Part shown: in pieces, positions 34,711 to 44,000 of the stretch
How positions within the stretch are numbered: position 1 is the stretch's first letter
Layout: the number at the start of each line of letters is the position of its first letter
Assembly: GCF_024213665.1 (NCBI RefSeq)
Contig: NZ_JANAVP010000010.1
Location: forward strand, 124,001-188,000
Length of the DNA stretch: 64,000 bases
Origin: Streptomyces sp. A3M-1-3
GTDB taxonomy: Bacteria > Actinomycetota > Actinomycetes > Streptomycetales > Streptomycetaceae
Direction: 5' to 3'
Position numbers and translations under genes: made by a program
Notes under the pieces: generated by a model
What the model saw: only the letters and a program-made list of their open reading frames with translations
Databases searched by the model: none
What the model was told of the DNA's origin: nothing

Positions 34711-35732
34711 CGTCGGCGGCGGACCGCCGACGGGCTGGTTCCGAACCAGCGCGCCACCGCGCGGCGCAGGGCCCGGACGTCGGCGTAGCCGACCTGGGCC
34801 GCGACCCGGCTCAGCGGCAGGTCCGTGCCCACCAGCAGTTCCTCGGTGCGGGCCAGCCGTACCGAGTCCACCAGGGCCTGGTAGCTCGTGCCGCATTCGC
34901 CGAGCCGCCTGCGCAACGTCCGCTCGCTGACCGCGCGTTGATGGGCCTGCTGGGCGAGGGTCGGAGGCCGCGGCAGGCTCCGCGCGACGGCCGCCTCCAG
35001 GCTCTCCACCAGGTCCCGCCGCTCCCGCCCGAGGCCTGCGGCCTCGTCCAGCAGGCCCACCACCGTGGCCAGGGTGTACGGGTCGGCGGTGGGGAGCGTA
35101 CGGTCCAGCCAGTCGTCGTCCAGGACGAGCCGGTCCCGCGGTGTCCGGAAGCGTACGGGACAGCGGAAGTGCCGCCGGTACTGCACGGCGTACGCCGGCC
35201 GGGCGTGCCGCACCGACACCGCCAGCGGGGCGAACGCCTCGCTGTTCGCGTACCGGATCACCGACACGATGCTCGCGAACGCCTCCTCCACCAGGAGCGC
35301 CTGCAGATCACCGTCCGCGTAGCGGGCGGTGGCGACCACAGCCGTGGCCCGGTCGCCCTTGGCCTCCAGGTGGAAGTCGAGCATGGAACCGGCCAGTTGC
35401 TGATGGCGCATGCCCAGCTCCAGGCTCTCGCGCACGGTGGCCGCCGAGAGCAGGCCGAGGCCCAGCAGCCCCCACGCGGTGACCGTCTGGCGCCGTCCGA
35501 CCGCCAAGCCGAGCGCCGGGTCGTCCAGTGCAGTCATCGCCTCCCGGATGAACCGGCCTCCCTGCCGGTACGACACCCGCAGCCCGACCGCCGCGAGGTC
35601 GTCCTCGCCCAGACCGGCGCGCCGCAGCAACGGCCCCACCGGGCAGCCCCGTTCGGCGGCGACGACCGCCACGTACCGCAGGATGTGCGGTGTGACGGTG
35701 GCGGATCCGTACCTCGGGTCCGGACGGGACAC
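34647..35732 (-). CDS. AraC-family regulator with N-terminal arabinose-binding-like domain
   Basis: 361 residues. The N-terminal Arabinose_bd domain (about 15-200) starts TPHILRYVAVVAAERGCPVG. The C-terminal AraC HTH_18 has VSERTLRRRLGECGTSYQAL and LPLSRVAAQVGYADVRALRR, ending FGTSPSAVRRRR. Such proteins activate catabolic or lipid genes. The neighbours on both sides are broken genes for extracellular lipid or ester hydrolases, so it may have regulated them. Confidence 0.88.
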   Translation of the reverse strand: MSRPDPRYGSATVTPHILRYVAVVAAERGCPVGPLLRRAGLGEDDLAAVGLRVSYRQGGRFIREAMTALDDPALGLAVGRRQTVTAWGLLGLGLLSAATVRESLELGMRHQQLAGSMLDFHLEAKGDRATAVVATARYADGDLQALLVEEAFASIVSVIRYANSEAFAPLAVSVRHARPAYAVQYRRHFRCPVRFRTPRDRLVLDDDWLDRTLPTADPYTLATVVGLLDEAAGLGRERRDLVESLEAAVARSLPRPPTLAQQAHQRAVSERTLRRRLGECGTSYQALVDSVRLARTEELLVGTDLPLSRVAAQVGYADVRALRRAVARWFGTSPSAVRRRRQDTAVRYIPDAPEPAVFRQV

Positions 35733-35746
35733 CTCGACTCCCTACG

Positions 35747-36393
35747 GTGGCGCAACAGCTCGGCGTACCCCTGGAGCACATCCTCCTGCAGGGCTACGCC
35801 AACGCGTACAGCCAGTACGCGACCACACCCGAGGAGTACGACGCCCAGCAGTACGAGGGCGGCTCGACGCTCTACGGCCGCTACACCCTGCCCGCCTACC
35901 AGCAGGAGTACGCCCGCGTTGCCGCCTCGCTGCGGCAGGGCACTGCGCTCGACCGGGGCACCGCGCCGCCGGACGAGACGGCCCGTCAGTTCAGCCTCCA
36001 GACGGGCGTGGTGTACGACAACCCGCCGGCGTTCAAGTCGTTCGGGCAGGTGCTGACCGAGCCCGCGGCGGCCCACCGGCGCGGCGAGAGGGCCACCGTC
36101 GACTTCGTCACCGGGCACCCGAAGAACAATCTGCGCCGGGGCGGCACGTTCCTGGAGGTGCAGCGGCTCGTCGCCGGTGGGTGCGGATGCTCGACGACGG
36201 CGACTGGCAGACGAAGTACCGCTGGACCCGTACCAACGGCATCACCGGAACCTCGAAGGCCACGATCACCTGGGACATCGGCGCGGACACCCCGCCGGGC
36301 ACCTACCGGGTCGTCCACTTCGGCGACGCGAAGAGCCTCCTGGGTAAGATCACGCCCTTCACGGGCACGTCCCGGGCCTTCACCGTGTCCTGA
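35747..36393 (+). pseudogene. Neutral ceramidase, 5'-truncated and frameshifted
   Basis: Sequence begins abruptly with LGVPLEHILLQGYANAYSQY and TTPEEYDAQQYEGGSTLYGR, diagnostic of neutral/alkaline ceramidases. It runs to QRLVAGG, shifts frame near 36175 and ends VRMLDDGDWQTKYRWTRTNG ... GTYRVVHFGDAKSLLGKITP. The N-terminal catalytic domain (about two thirds) is absent. Only 14 bases separate it from the AraC gene start. Confidence 0.85.
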
Positions 36394-36460
36394 GCGAGTA
36401 CCGATGAGTTTCGGGCACGGGTGCGGTCTGATGGTTATGGACACGACCTCGGAGGCACCC

Positions 36461-37039
36461 ATGCTCGACCTCGCACCGGCCACCCGGCAGGTGGCCCAGC
36501 TCCTGGACTCCCTCGGCGCGGACCAGCTCGCGAACCCGACCCCCTGCCCCGACTACACGGTACGCGACCTCCTGGCCCACTTCGTCGGCCTGACCGCGGC
36601 GTTCCGCGACGCGGCGACGAAGGAGCTGGGGCCGACGACGAACACCGACCCGAGCGCGTCCCGCCCGGTCCTCGGCGACGACTGGCGAACCGTCCTGCCG
36701 CGACAGCTGGAGGAGCTGGCGGCGGCCTGGCGCGCACTGGAGGCATGGCAGGGCATGACGCAAGCGGGCGGTGTCACTCTGCCGGCAGAGGTGGCCGGCC
36801 AGGTCGCGCTCAACGAACTGGTCATCCACGGCTGGGACCTGGCCCGCGCGACCGGACAGCCGTACACGCAGGACCGGGCGAGCCTCGACGCGTCGTACGC
36901 AGTACTGGCACCGGCGGCGGACGACCCGGACTCACGCGGAACGCTCTTCGGCCCGGTCGTGGAGGTCCCGCAGGACGCTCCGCTGCTGGACCGGGTAATC
37001 GCCCTGAGCGGCCGGCACCCGGACTGGAAGCCCTTGTAG
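36461..37039 (+). CDS. TIGR03086-type metal-binding protein (DinB/MDMPI-like)
   Basis: 192 residues from ATG 36461, chosen for GGAGG six bases upstream over two earlier in-frame ATGs. The N-terminal four-helix bundle has CPDYTVRDLLAHFVGLTAAF, and the helix LNELVIHGWDLARATGQPY carries the second metal-binding His of this family. Members resemble mycothiol-dependent maleylpyruvate isomerases, but most have no known substrate. Confidence 0.85.
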   Translation: MLDLAPATRQVAQLLDSLGADQLANPTPCPDYTVRDLLAHFVGLTAAFRDAATKELGPTTNTDPSASRPVLGDDWRTVLPRQLEELAAAWRALEAWQGMTQAGGVTLPAEVAGQVALNELVIHGWDLARATGQPYTQDRASLDASYAVLAPAADDPDSRGTLFGPVVEVPQDAPLLDRVIALSGRHPDWKPL

Positions 37040-37153
37040 CCTGTCCGCCCTCTCGCCTCGGAGCTCTTCTGCACACCCAGGTGCTGGGCGGGCCCACGGT
37101 CTCGCGATGTGGAGCATCATGAGCCTTCACGTATGGGATGAGGAGACCAGCAG

Positions 37154-37465
37154 ATGTCACTGTCGAGAAAGGGGTCCCGGTTGATCACGGTTGACGAGGT
37201 CACCTACCGATGGACTCTGCGTCGACGCCCAACATACGACCACGCCATGAACTGGGGGCCTCTGACCTACGCGGTGGAGCACAACGAGCTGCGCGGTTGC
37301 GTCCTCGTCGTGGGCACGGGCCGCGCGCACCCCGGTAACTGGGTGGGTGCCGAGTCGCTGCCCGTTCTCCCCGGCGAGGTCGCAGAGGGCATCCGTCGAG
37401 CGATTGCCCTGGGCTGGCAGCCGATGCGAGACGGGAAGTCCTTTTCGCTCAGCGAGGTCAGCTGA
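37154..37465 (+). CDS. Small hypothetical protein
   Basis: 103 residues from ATG 37154 with GAGGAG upstream. ITVDEVTYRWTLRRRPTYDH, LTYAVEHNELRGCVLVVGTG and VLPGEVAEGIRRAIALGWQP form a compact α/β protein found in Streptomyces beside toxin-like or DUF genes. I recognise no named family. It is followed by the broken DUF6183 gene. Confidence 0.65.
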   Translation: MSLSRKGSRLITVDEVTYRWTLRRRPTYDHAMNWGPLTYAVEHNELRGCVLVVGTGRAHPGNWVGAESLPVLPGEVAEGIRRAIALGWQPMRDGKSFSLSEVS

Positions 37466-37500
37466 CGAGGCTCCATCGCGTGGATGGCCGCAGTCGAGGA

Positions 37501-37949
37501 TCAATCGGTGTCTGTCGCGGCCAGCACTGTCATGCGCGTGCGTTCCGGTGTCAACGCCACCAGCCCGATGTCCCAGGCAACTTGCCAGTACCAGTCGGTG
37601 GAGGCCCCGAAGCTGAACCACGAGTGGCTGGTTACCCGTTCCTCGACGCGCCGTGCAGACCATGGTTGTATGCGCCGCCCGTTGAGGCAGCGGCGAAGAG
37701 GACGCGCCACACCGCCCCGACCGCACAGGGGGTTACCGAGTAGCTCGTCCGCCTGGTGGCGCCTGAAAGACACTCGATGGGGAGGCTCATCAACACCCTG
37801 GGCACGTTCTCGTCCGCGTCCGGATGGGCAAGGTCGAAGGCCCGCGCCTCGATGCGTCCGTTGGACTCCTCAGCCCAGTTGTCGACAGCCGCGGAGGCTT
37901 CTCGCAGACCGTCTGGTCGGACTTCCTCTGCCGAGATGCCGCCCGGCCG
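37501..37949 (-). pseudogene. DUF6183-like protein, C-terminal part, frameshifted
   Basis: The minus strand from about 37949 reads GISAEEVRPDGLREASAAVD, then IECLSGATRRTSYSV and VLFAAASTGGAYNHGLHGA. It shifts frame near 37645 and ends RVEERVTSHSWFSFGASTDW, YWQVAWDIGLVALTP and VLAATDTD-stop. The C-terminal pattern matches what I know of DUF6183 proteins. The N-terminus was removed at the junction with ISAzo13-like sequence. Confidence 0.6.
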
Positions 37950-38434
37950 GTCTTGGCCTGGGCCTGGAGACTAAACCCGCTGTCCTTCAGCAGCCGCCCC
38001 ACCGTCATCGCGGAGACCGGATGTCCCTGCCGGGTCAGCCCGTCCGCCAGACTACGCAAGGACTTCGTCGTCCACCGCAGCGGAGACATCGGATCGCCCC
38101 GCTCATCCGGCTCCACCAGTGCCATCAGCGCGGGCACCAGTCCCGGATCCAGCATCTCAGCTCGTTTGCGGCCGCCGCCCGGCCGCCGAACCCGTCCCGC
38201 GGCTACAACATCTTCGCCGCCCTCCAGCTCGAAGACACCCCGGCGGACCGTGGTCTCGCTGGCCCCCGCGACCCGTGCGACAGCCCGAACGCCCCCATGC
38301 CCCCGCAGCCTCGCCTCGGACCCCATCAGCAAACGCCGCTGCCGTTCGTCCAGGTGCGGCAGCAGTACCTCGAACCGGACAGCGAGCTGCCCGAGTTCCC
38401 CCTCCGAAATCGCCATACCAGACCAACGAGACAC
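37950..38434 (-). mobile_element. ISAzo13-family transposase remnant (N-terminal part)
   Basis: From the in-frame ATG at 38416 it reads MAISEGELGQLAVRFEVLLP, then RLLMGSEARLRGHGGVRAVA, RVRRPGGGRKRAEMLDPGLV and PMSPLRWTTKSLRSLADGLT, ending abruptly at SGFSLQAQAKT (37950). The DDE catalytic half is missing. One side is fused to the DUF6183 relic, the other to an IS256 relic. Confidence 0.85.
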
Positions 38435-38471
38435 ATCCCTGGAGGCGACACCTTGGTTCCTTACGGCTTCG

Positions 38472-39214
38472 GTGGACCACGCAGGTCTGGACGGTGGTGC
38501 GGGGCCAGACGGTATCGACGGCGTCGGGCAGGCCCTTGAGGCCGTCGCAGACGAGCATGAGGACGTCGTTGACGCCGCCTTTCTTGATCTCGGTGAGGAT
38601 GTGCATCCAGTGCTTGGCGCCGTCGCCGGCCCACAGGCCCAGGATGTCCCGCCGGCCCTCGGCCGTGACGGCCAGGGCCACGTAGATGGGCCGGTTCGCG
38701 ACCGCGCCGTCGCGGATCTTCACGTGGATGGCGTCGATGAAGACCACCGGATAGACGGCGTCGAGCGGGCGGTTCTGCCATTCGGCCATGCCGTCCATCA
38801 CCTTGTCCGTGATGGTCGAAATGGTCTGGCGGGAGACTTCGGCGCCATAGACCTCGGCGAGGTGGGCCTGGACCTCACCGGTCGTCAGGCCCTTCCCGGA
38901 CAGTGAGATGACCATCTCGTCCACGCCGGACAGGCGCTTCTGCCGCTTGCGGACGATCTCCGGCTCGAACGAACCCCCACGGTCGCGGGGCACGGCTATC
39001 TCGACCGGACCGACGTCCGTGAGCACGGTCTTGGCCCGGGTGCCGTTACGGCTGTTGCCGCCGTTCTTCCCGGCCGGATCGTGCTTGTCATAGCCGAGGT
39101 GGTCGGTGATCTCGCCCTCGAGCGCGGACTCCAGCAGCCGCTTGGTCAGCTGCTGGAGCAGCCCGCCCTCGCCGGTCAGCTGGAGGCGGCCTCGGTCACG
39201 TTGTCACTGGTCAT
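38472..39214 (-). mobile_element. IS256-family transposase remnant
   Basis: From ATG 39214 (MTSDNVTEAAS) the frame shifts within the first 15 codons. It continues as LLQQLTKRLLESALEGEITD, HLGYDKHDPAGKNGGNSRNG, PRDRGGSFEPEIVRKRQKRL and VVFIDAIHVKIRDGAVANRP (catalytic Asp), and stops at QTCVVH where ISAzo13-flanking DNA begins. About 60% of the protein remains. The upstream end of this element was the target of the ISL3 insertion. Confidence 0.88.
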
Positions 39215-39245
39215 CGATGTATCTTCCTTGATCAGGAGTTACACC

Positions 39246-39253
39246 GAACGATT
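39246..39253 (+). repeat. Left target-site duplication of ISL3 element
   Basis: GAACGATT immediately before the left inverted repeat; the same octamer follows the right end at 40881-40888. Confidence 0.95.
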
Positions 39254-40880
39254 GGCTCTGTCGCAGATTCGGTGGTGACGGGTCGTCTCCTCAGCCGAGC
39301 AGGATCCGGTGGCGGAGGAGGGGGAAGCCTGCGCGTCCGTACATCTGGCGTTTGATCAACTTCGTCTTGGTGTTGATGCCTTCGGTGCCGCCGTTGTGAT
39401 GGGGCAGGGCGAGCGCGGCGTTCACGGCTTCGCGGTCGAGGTCGAGGCCGCGGGTGAAGGCGTGCAGGTGAGGCAGGTCCTCGGCGGGGGCTTCGGTGAT
39501 CCAGGTGGTCAGGCGGTCGGTGTTGCCGTCGGCGGGGGTGAGCAGGGCGGCGAAGGAGCGGACGAGGCCAGCGAGGGCGGTCGTCTCCGGGCAGGGCGGC
39601 GATGAGGGTGTCGAGCATCTCCCGCTGATGCTCTTTAAGCCGGTCAGGGCGGGTGAGGAGGTAGCGGGTGAGGCGTCTGGGCGAGATCGCGGGACGGTCG
39701 GCCTCGACGCGGCCCTGGGTGATGTAGCGGTAGGGCAGGTTGACGCTGCCGGTGTAGCCGAGCTCCTTGATCTCTCGCAGTAGCTGCAGAACGGGGACGG
39801 CCGGGTCTTCTTCGCGCCGCAGCGCAGGTGGTCGCGGTAGGGGTCGACCAGCGTGGGGCGGTACTGCGGGGCGCGGATCAGGCGATCGGGCTCGGGGATG
39901 CGCGCGTACCGTTTGACGGTGTTCAGCGCGAGCCCGAGCCGGCGGGAGCATTCCAACAGACCGACGCCCTTGTCGAGCAGGCCGTGGACCTGCTGCCAGC
40001 GCTCGCGGGTGGTGGCGGCCCGCTTGCCTTCGCGCGGCGGCGGCCCGGCCTTGGCCCAGCATCTGCTGTGCGCGGCGACCTCCTTGAGTAGGGCCTCGGC
40101 GAGGTTGTGCCAGATGTGCCAGCGGTCGCCGACCCTGCACCGCGTCGGGCAGCGCGCGCGGCGGATCGCCTCGGCGTAGGCGCCGGAGCCGTCGCGGCAC
40201 ACGATCTGAACCCCAGGGTGATCACGCAGCCAGGTTTCCAGGGTGTCGGCCCTGCGGTCGGGCAGGACGTCGACGCGCTCACGGGTCCCGGCATCGACCA
40301 GGATGGTGGCGTAGCGGTGGCGGCGGCGCAGGGCGAAGTCGTCCACGCCCAGCACGCGAGGCGTCCGCTGGACGGGTAACGGCAGTCGCAGCAGCGCCCG
40401 CACGGCGGTATGCCGGGAGACGGCCATGGCCAGGACGCGCAGCAGGCGGGCGCCGGCGCGGCCGGCCAACTCCCTCACCACAGCGCCGATCTGCGCACTC
40501 AAGCGCGCGGTGCGGCGCTGGTAGCGCTCCAGGACCCCAGGTAGCTGCTCGCGGAAGGTCTGGCGGCATCCACGAGTGGGGCACGCCAGGCGTCGTATCC
40601 GCACCCGCACGACAACCCGGCGGCCGTCGACCGGCACGTCGGCGACCGTCCGCTCGTGATAGCTGTGCACGCGCGCAGACTCCGTGCCGCAATCCGGGCA
40701 GGCGCCCCAGCCCCCGGGAGTCCGCGCCAGCACGCGGATCTCGTCCCCGTCGTCCCGCACGTGCTCGATGACGAGCGGAGACAACCCCGAAAACACCACG
40801 CCTACAAGGCTGTTGACATCACTCATGACTCATCGTGACATGTTCGCACGATCCGTCACCACCGAATCTGCGACAGAGCC
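39254..40880 (-). mobile_element. Complete ISL3-family insertion sequence, 1627 bp
   Basis: Perfect inverted ends of at least 27 bp (39254-39280 and 40854-40880, beginning GGCTCTGTCGCAGATTCGGT) are flanked by the 8-bp duplication GAACGATT, as expected for ISL3. It contains one transposase gene on the minus strand. It landed in the terminal region of the older IS256 relic. The intact ends indicate recent insertion, yet the transposase gene contains a shifted segment. Confidence 0.95.
39291..40826 (-). CDS. ISL3-family transposase with compensated frameshifts
   Basis: The frame is open for 511 residues. The N-terminal zinc-binding part has ACPDCGTESARVHSYHERTV and the HTH; the DDE_Tnp_ISL3 domain has VLGVDDFALRRRHRYATILV and HNGGTEGINTKTKLIKRQMY. 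Between about 39594 and 39822, however, this frame reads nonsense (CGAKKTRPSPFCSYCERSRS). The alternative frame there gives the expected LQLLREIKELGYTGSVNLPY and RLTRYLLTRPDRLKEHQREM. Two opposite indels therefore leave the ORF open but scramble about 75 residues; activity is doubtful unless sequencing errors are involved. Confidence 0.88.
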   Translation of the reverse strand: MSDVNSLVGVVFSGLSPLVIEHVRDDGDEIRVLARTPGGWGACPDCGTESARVHSYHERTVADVPVDGRRVVVRVRIRRLACPTRGCRQTFREQLPGVLERYQRRTARLSAQIGAVVRELAGRAGARLLRVLAMAVSRHTAVRALLRLPLPVQRTPRVLGVDDFALRRRHRYATILVDAGTRERVDVLPDRRADTLETWLRDHPGVQIVCRDGSGAYAEAIRRARCPTRCRVGDRWHIWHNLAEALLKEVAAHSRCWAKAGPPPREGKRAATTRERWQQVHGLLDKGVGLLECSRRLGLALNTVKRYARIPEPDRLIRAPQYRPTLVDPYRDHLRCGAKKTRPSPFCSYCERSRSSATPAASTCPTATSPRAASRPTVPRSRPDASPATSSPALTGLKSISGRCSTPSSPPCPETTALAGLVRSFAALLTPADGNTDRLTTWITEAPAEDLPHLHAFTRGLDLDREAVNAALALPHHNGGTEGINTKTKLIKRQMYGRAGFPLLRHRILLG

Positions 40881-40888
40881 GAACGATT
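40881..40888 (+). repeat. Right target-site duplication of ISL3 element
   Basis: GAACGATT directly after the right inverted repeat, matching 39246-39253. Confidence 0.95.
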
Positions 40889-41049
40889 TACAGTCCCCTC
40901 GTCAGCGCCACGATGCCAAGTGCCCTGCGGACTCGAGGATTCCGAAAATGGTCGCGACCATGTGAAGGCGTGTGTGGGTGCCTGGAGCCGATAGATTTGA
41001 TCACTGAGCCGAAGCTCGGCACCTGGGAATTGGTTGCCAGTCAGGGGAG

Positions 41050-44000
41050 ATGGGCTCTCTTTTGCGACAACGAATGCAGCTTATGAGTGCGTCAGGGAAG
41101 GTGGTGCGCGCGATACGCGTGCTGTGCCTGAGCCTGTTGCCTCTCGTGTTTGTGGCGGGTCTTCTTGGTCCTGTCCCTGCCAGCGCCGTCGCTGCGGCAA
41201 CCGACGTCGAGAATGCCGCTTCGACACAGCCGACAGACCGGGGGCGCGTTCTCGGCCTCTGGAAGGTCGGGGGGCCTGGTGTCAAGGCTGCCGCGGAAGT
41301 AGCCCTGTCGGGAAGCGATGCAGACGTACAGCGTTTCCTGGCTGAGGTGGGTGACAACGCTCACCAGGACGACCGTGTGGCCGCCGCGCAGATCGCCAGT
41401 GTCGGCGGGCAGTCCACGATCGAAGCCGCCCGCGAGGCCTTGGCCGGTTCACCAGACGAGCTGAGGGTGTTCCTGGACTTTGGCTGGCAGGCTCCTCTCG
41501 AGCAGGACGAGCGGGTCCGCATCGCCCAGGTCATCGACGGGGGTGGTCCCGGTGTCGAGGAGGCTGGCCGGGCCGCACTCAAGGGTACGCCGCAGGATGT
41601 CAGGAAATTCCTGACCGAGGGTCAGTATGCGCAGCGTGAGCAGGACGAACGCGTTCAGCTGGCTCAGATCTTGAGTACAGGTGGGCCGGCCGTCCGGGCG
41701 GCCGGCAGGCTCGCGTTGAGGGGTTCCGCGGCCGACGTCCGGGAGTTCCTGGAGGTGGGTCAACATGTGGCCCGGGCGCGCGACCAGGAGTACTTGACCG
41801 TCGCCCAGTTGGCTGAGCTGGCCCGTGAGGCGGGACGTCAAGCAGCCGCGGAGACGGTGGCGGCCAAGGATGCGTCGGCGCGTGCGGTCGAGGCGTCGAA
41901 GCTGGCGAAGGCCGCTGCTTTGAAGGCCGCCGAAGAGGCGTCGAAGGCCAAGGACGACGCGAACAAGGCAGGGAGTGCAGCCGGTCGCGCGGCGTCGGCA
42001 GCCGGTCAGGCCGCGGCAGCCGCCCAGCAGGCGATCTCCTCTGCCCGGGCGGCGAACAACTCCGCCCGGATCGCGGCGAACGCCGCTGCCCAGGCCGCTG
42101 CCGCGGCAGCCGGAGCCGCCCAGGCCGCGTCCCGCGCCCGGGGTGCTGCGGCCGCCGCCGCCACCGACGCAGGCAATGCCGCCGCCGCGCGTAGGGCCGC
42201 CGTGGACGCCCGCGCTGCGGCCAAGAGCGCCGACGCGGGAGCGGACGCGGCCCACCAGGCCAGCATCGCCGCGACCGCTGCCGGTGACGCCGCCGAGGCC
42301 GCCGTCGGCGCCGGCGCCAATGCGCTGGCCGCGGCCGACGCGGCCATGCAGGCCAGCGGCTACGCGAATCAGAGCGACGCGCGGGCCGCCGAGGCCCGGG
42401 CCGCCGCCGCAGCCGCACGGCGCCATGCCCAAGAAGCGACCCGCGCGGCCAACGCCGCTGTGACGCTGGCCCGCAAGGCTGCTGTGGCCGCCGGGCAGGC
42501 AAGAGACGCGGCCAGGTCGGCCGCCGTCCACGCGAACGCCGCCGCGAAGGCGGCCGACGAGGCCGCCGACCATGCTGGAGAGGCCGCCACCGCCGCGGCC
42601 CAGTCCACGGCTCATGCCAGGGCAGCCCAGGAAGCCGCCAACACGGCCAGCGAGGCCGTCGAGAAGGCGAAGGCCATCTTCGCCCTAGCACGCGAGATCG
42701 AGACAGCGGAACTCCTTGCCCGCACCAACGCCGGTATCGAGCGGGCCAGGGACCTCAAGGAAGAGGACCAGGCCCGTAAGACCGCTCAGACCAAGGCTGT
42801 TCAGCACGCCAAGGACCGTGCGGCCGAGGCGCAGCGCCTGGCCGTGGAGGCCGCTCAGCCCGGCGCCGACCCGCAGGTGGTGGCGGACAAGGGCCGCAAG
42901 CTGGCCGTGCTGGTGATGAAGGACGGCGGCCCGTGGAGCCGCGCGGCCGCCGAGGCGGCGGTCGCCGGTGCGGACGCGGATGTCGTCGAGTACGTCCGCA
43001 CCGGCTGGAAGGGGGCCGCCCAGCAGGACGACCGTGTCCAGGTCGGGCGCCTGTCCACGGACAGTCCGTTGAGGTCGGTCAGCGACGCTGCAGAGGAGGC
43101 CCTCAAGGGCAACGCCGCGACGGTCACCGCCTTTCTGACCACTGGTCAGTACCAGGTCGCCGCCGAGGAGTACCGGGTCCATATCGCGCAGGCTATTTCC
43201 ACGGGTGGACCTGGGGTCCAGGAGGTCGGCCGGGCCACCCTCAACTCCGGTTCTGTCACTAAGTACCGCGAGTTCCTGGGCACTGGCCAGTACACGGCGC
43301 GCACCGAGGACGAGCGGGTCCGCGCGGCGCAGCGGTTCGACGAGGGCGGCCCGGAGGAGAAGGCGGCGGCCCGTATCGCGCTGGAGGGCCCGCCCGAGCA
43401 GCTGCACGCCTTCATCCAGTCGGGGCAGTACACGGCCCAGCGCAAGGATCTCCTGGGCGCCACCCATATCGCACAGGTTCAGCGGCTGATTTCGGAGGCG
43501 GCGGGCATCGCGGCAACCGCACAGCAGAACGCCGCTGAGGCGAACAGGGTCGCGGCCGTCGCCCGCAAGGCCGCAGAGGAGGCGAAGGCTTACGCCAACG
43601 CGGCCGCGGCCTCGGCTACCGAGGCCAAGAACTACGCGGCTCAGGCCGCCCAGTCGGCCAAGAACGCGGAAGCCTCGGCCGCACAAGCCGCCGTGTCTGC
43701 CAAAACAGCGCGCCAGGCCGCGGCAGACGCCAACCAGGCAGCTACCAACGCGGCTGTCTCGGCAGCGGATGCAACCGTCTCATCGGAACTGGCACACGCC
43801 TCGGCGGCCACTGCCTGGGCCGAGGCCAACAAGGCGCGGGCCTCCGCCACCGCGGCGGGCAAGGACGCCGATGCCGCCCGAAAGGCGGGCCTGGAGGCGT
43901 TCGCCATCGCCGCCGCGAAGCTCAAGGCTGAGGCGGAGGAGGAGCGCAGGAAGCTCAGGCAGGACACGCCGGCTGAGCGCATGCGCAAGTGCGGAATTCT

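Noticed and set aside
41850..43970. Long alanine-rich frames on both strands inside the toxin gene
   Set aside because: They mirror the GCC/GCG-rich coiled-coil coding sequence of the plus-strand gene and show no motif of their own.
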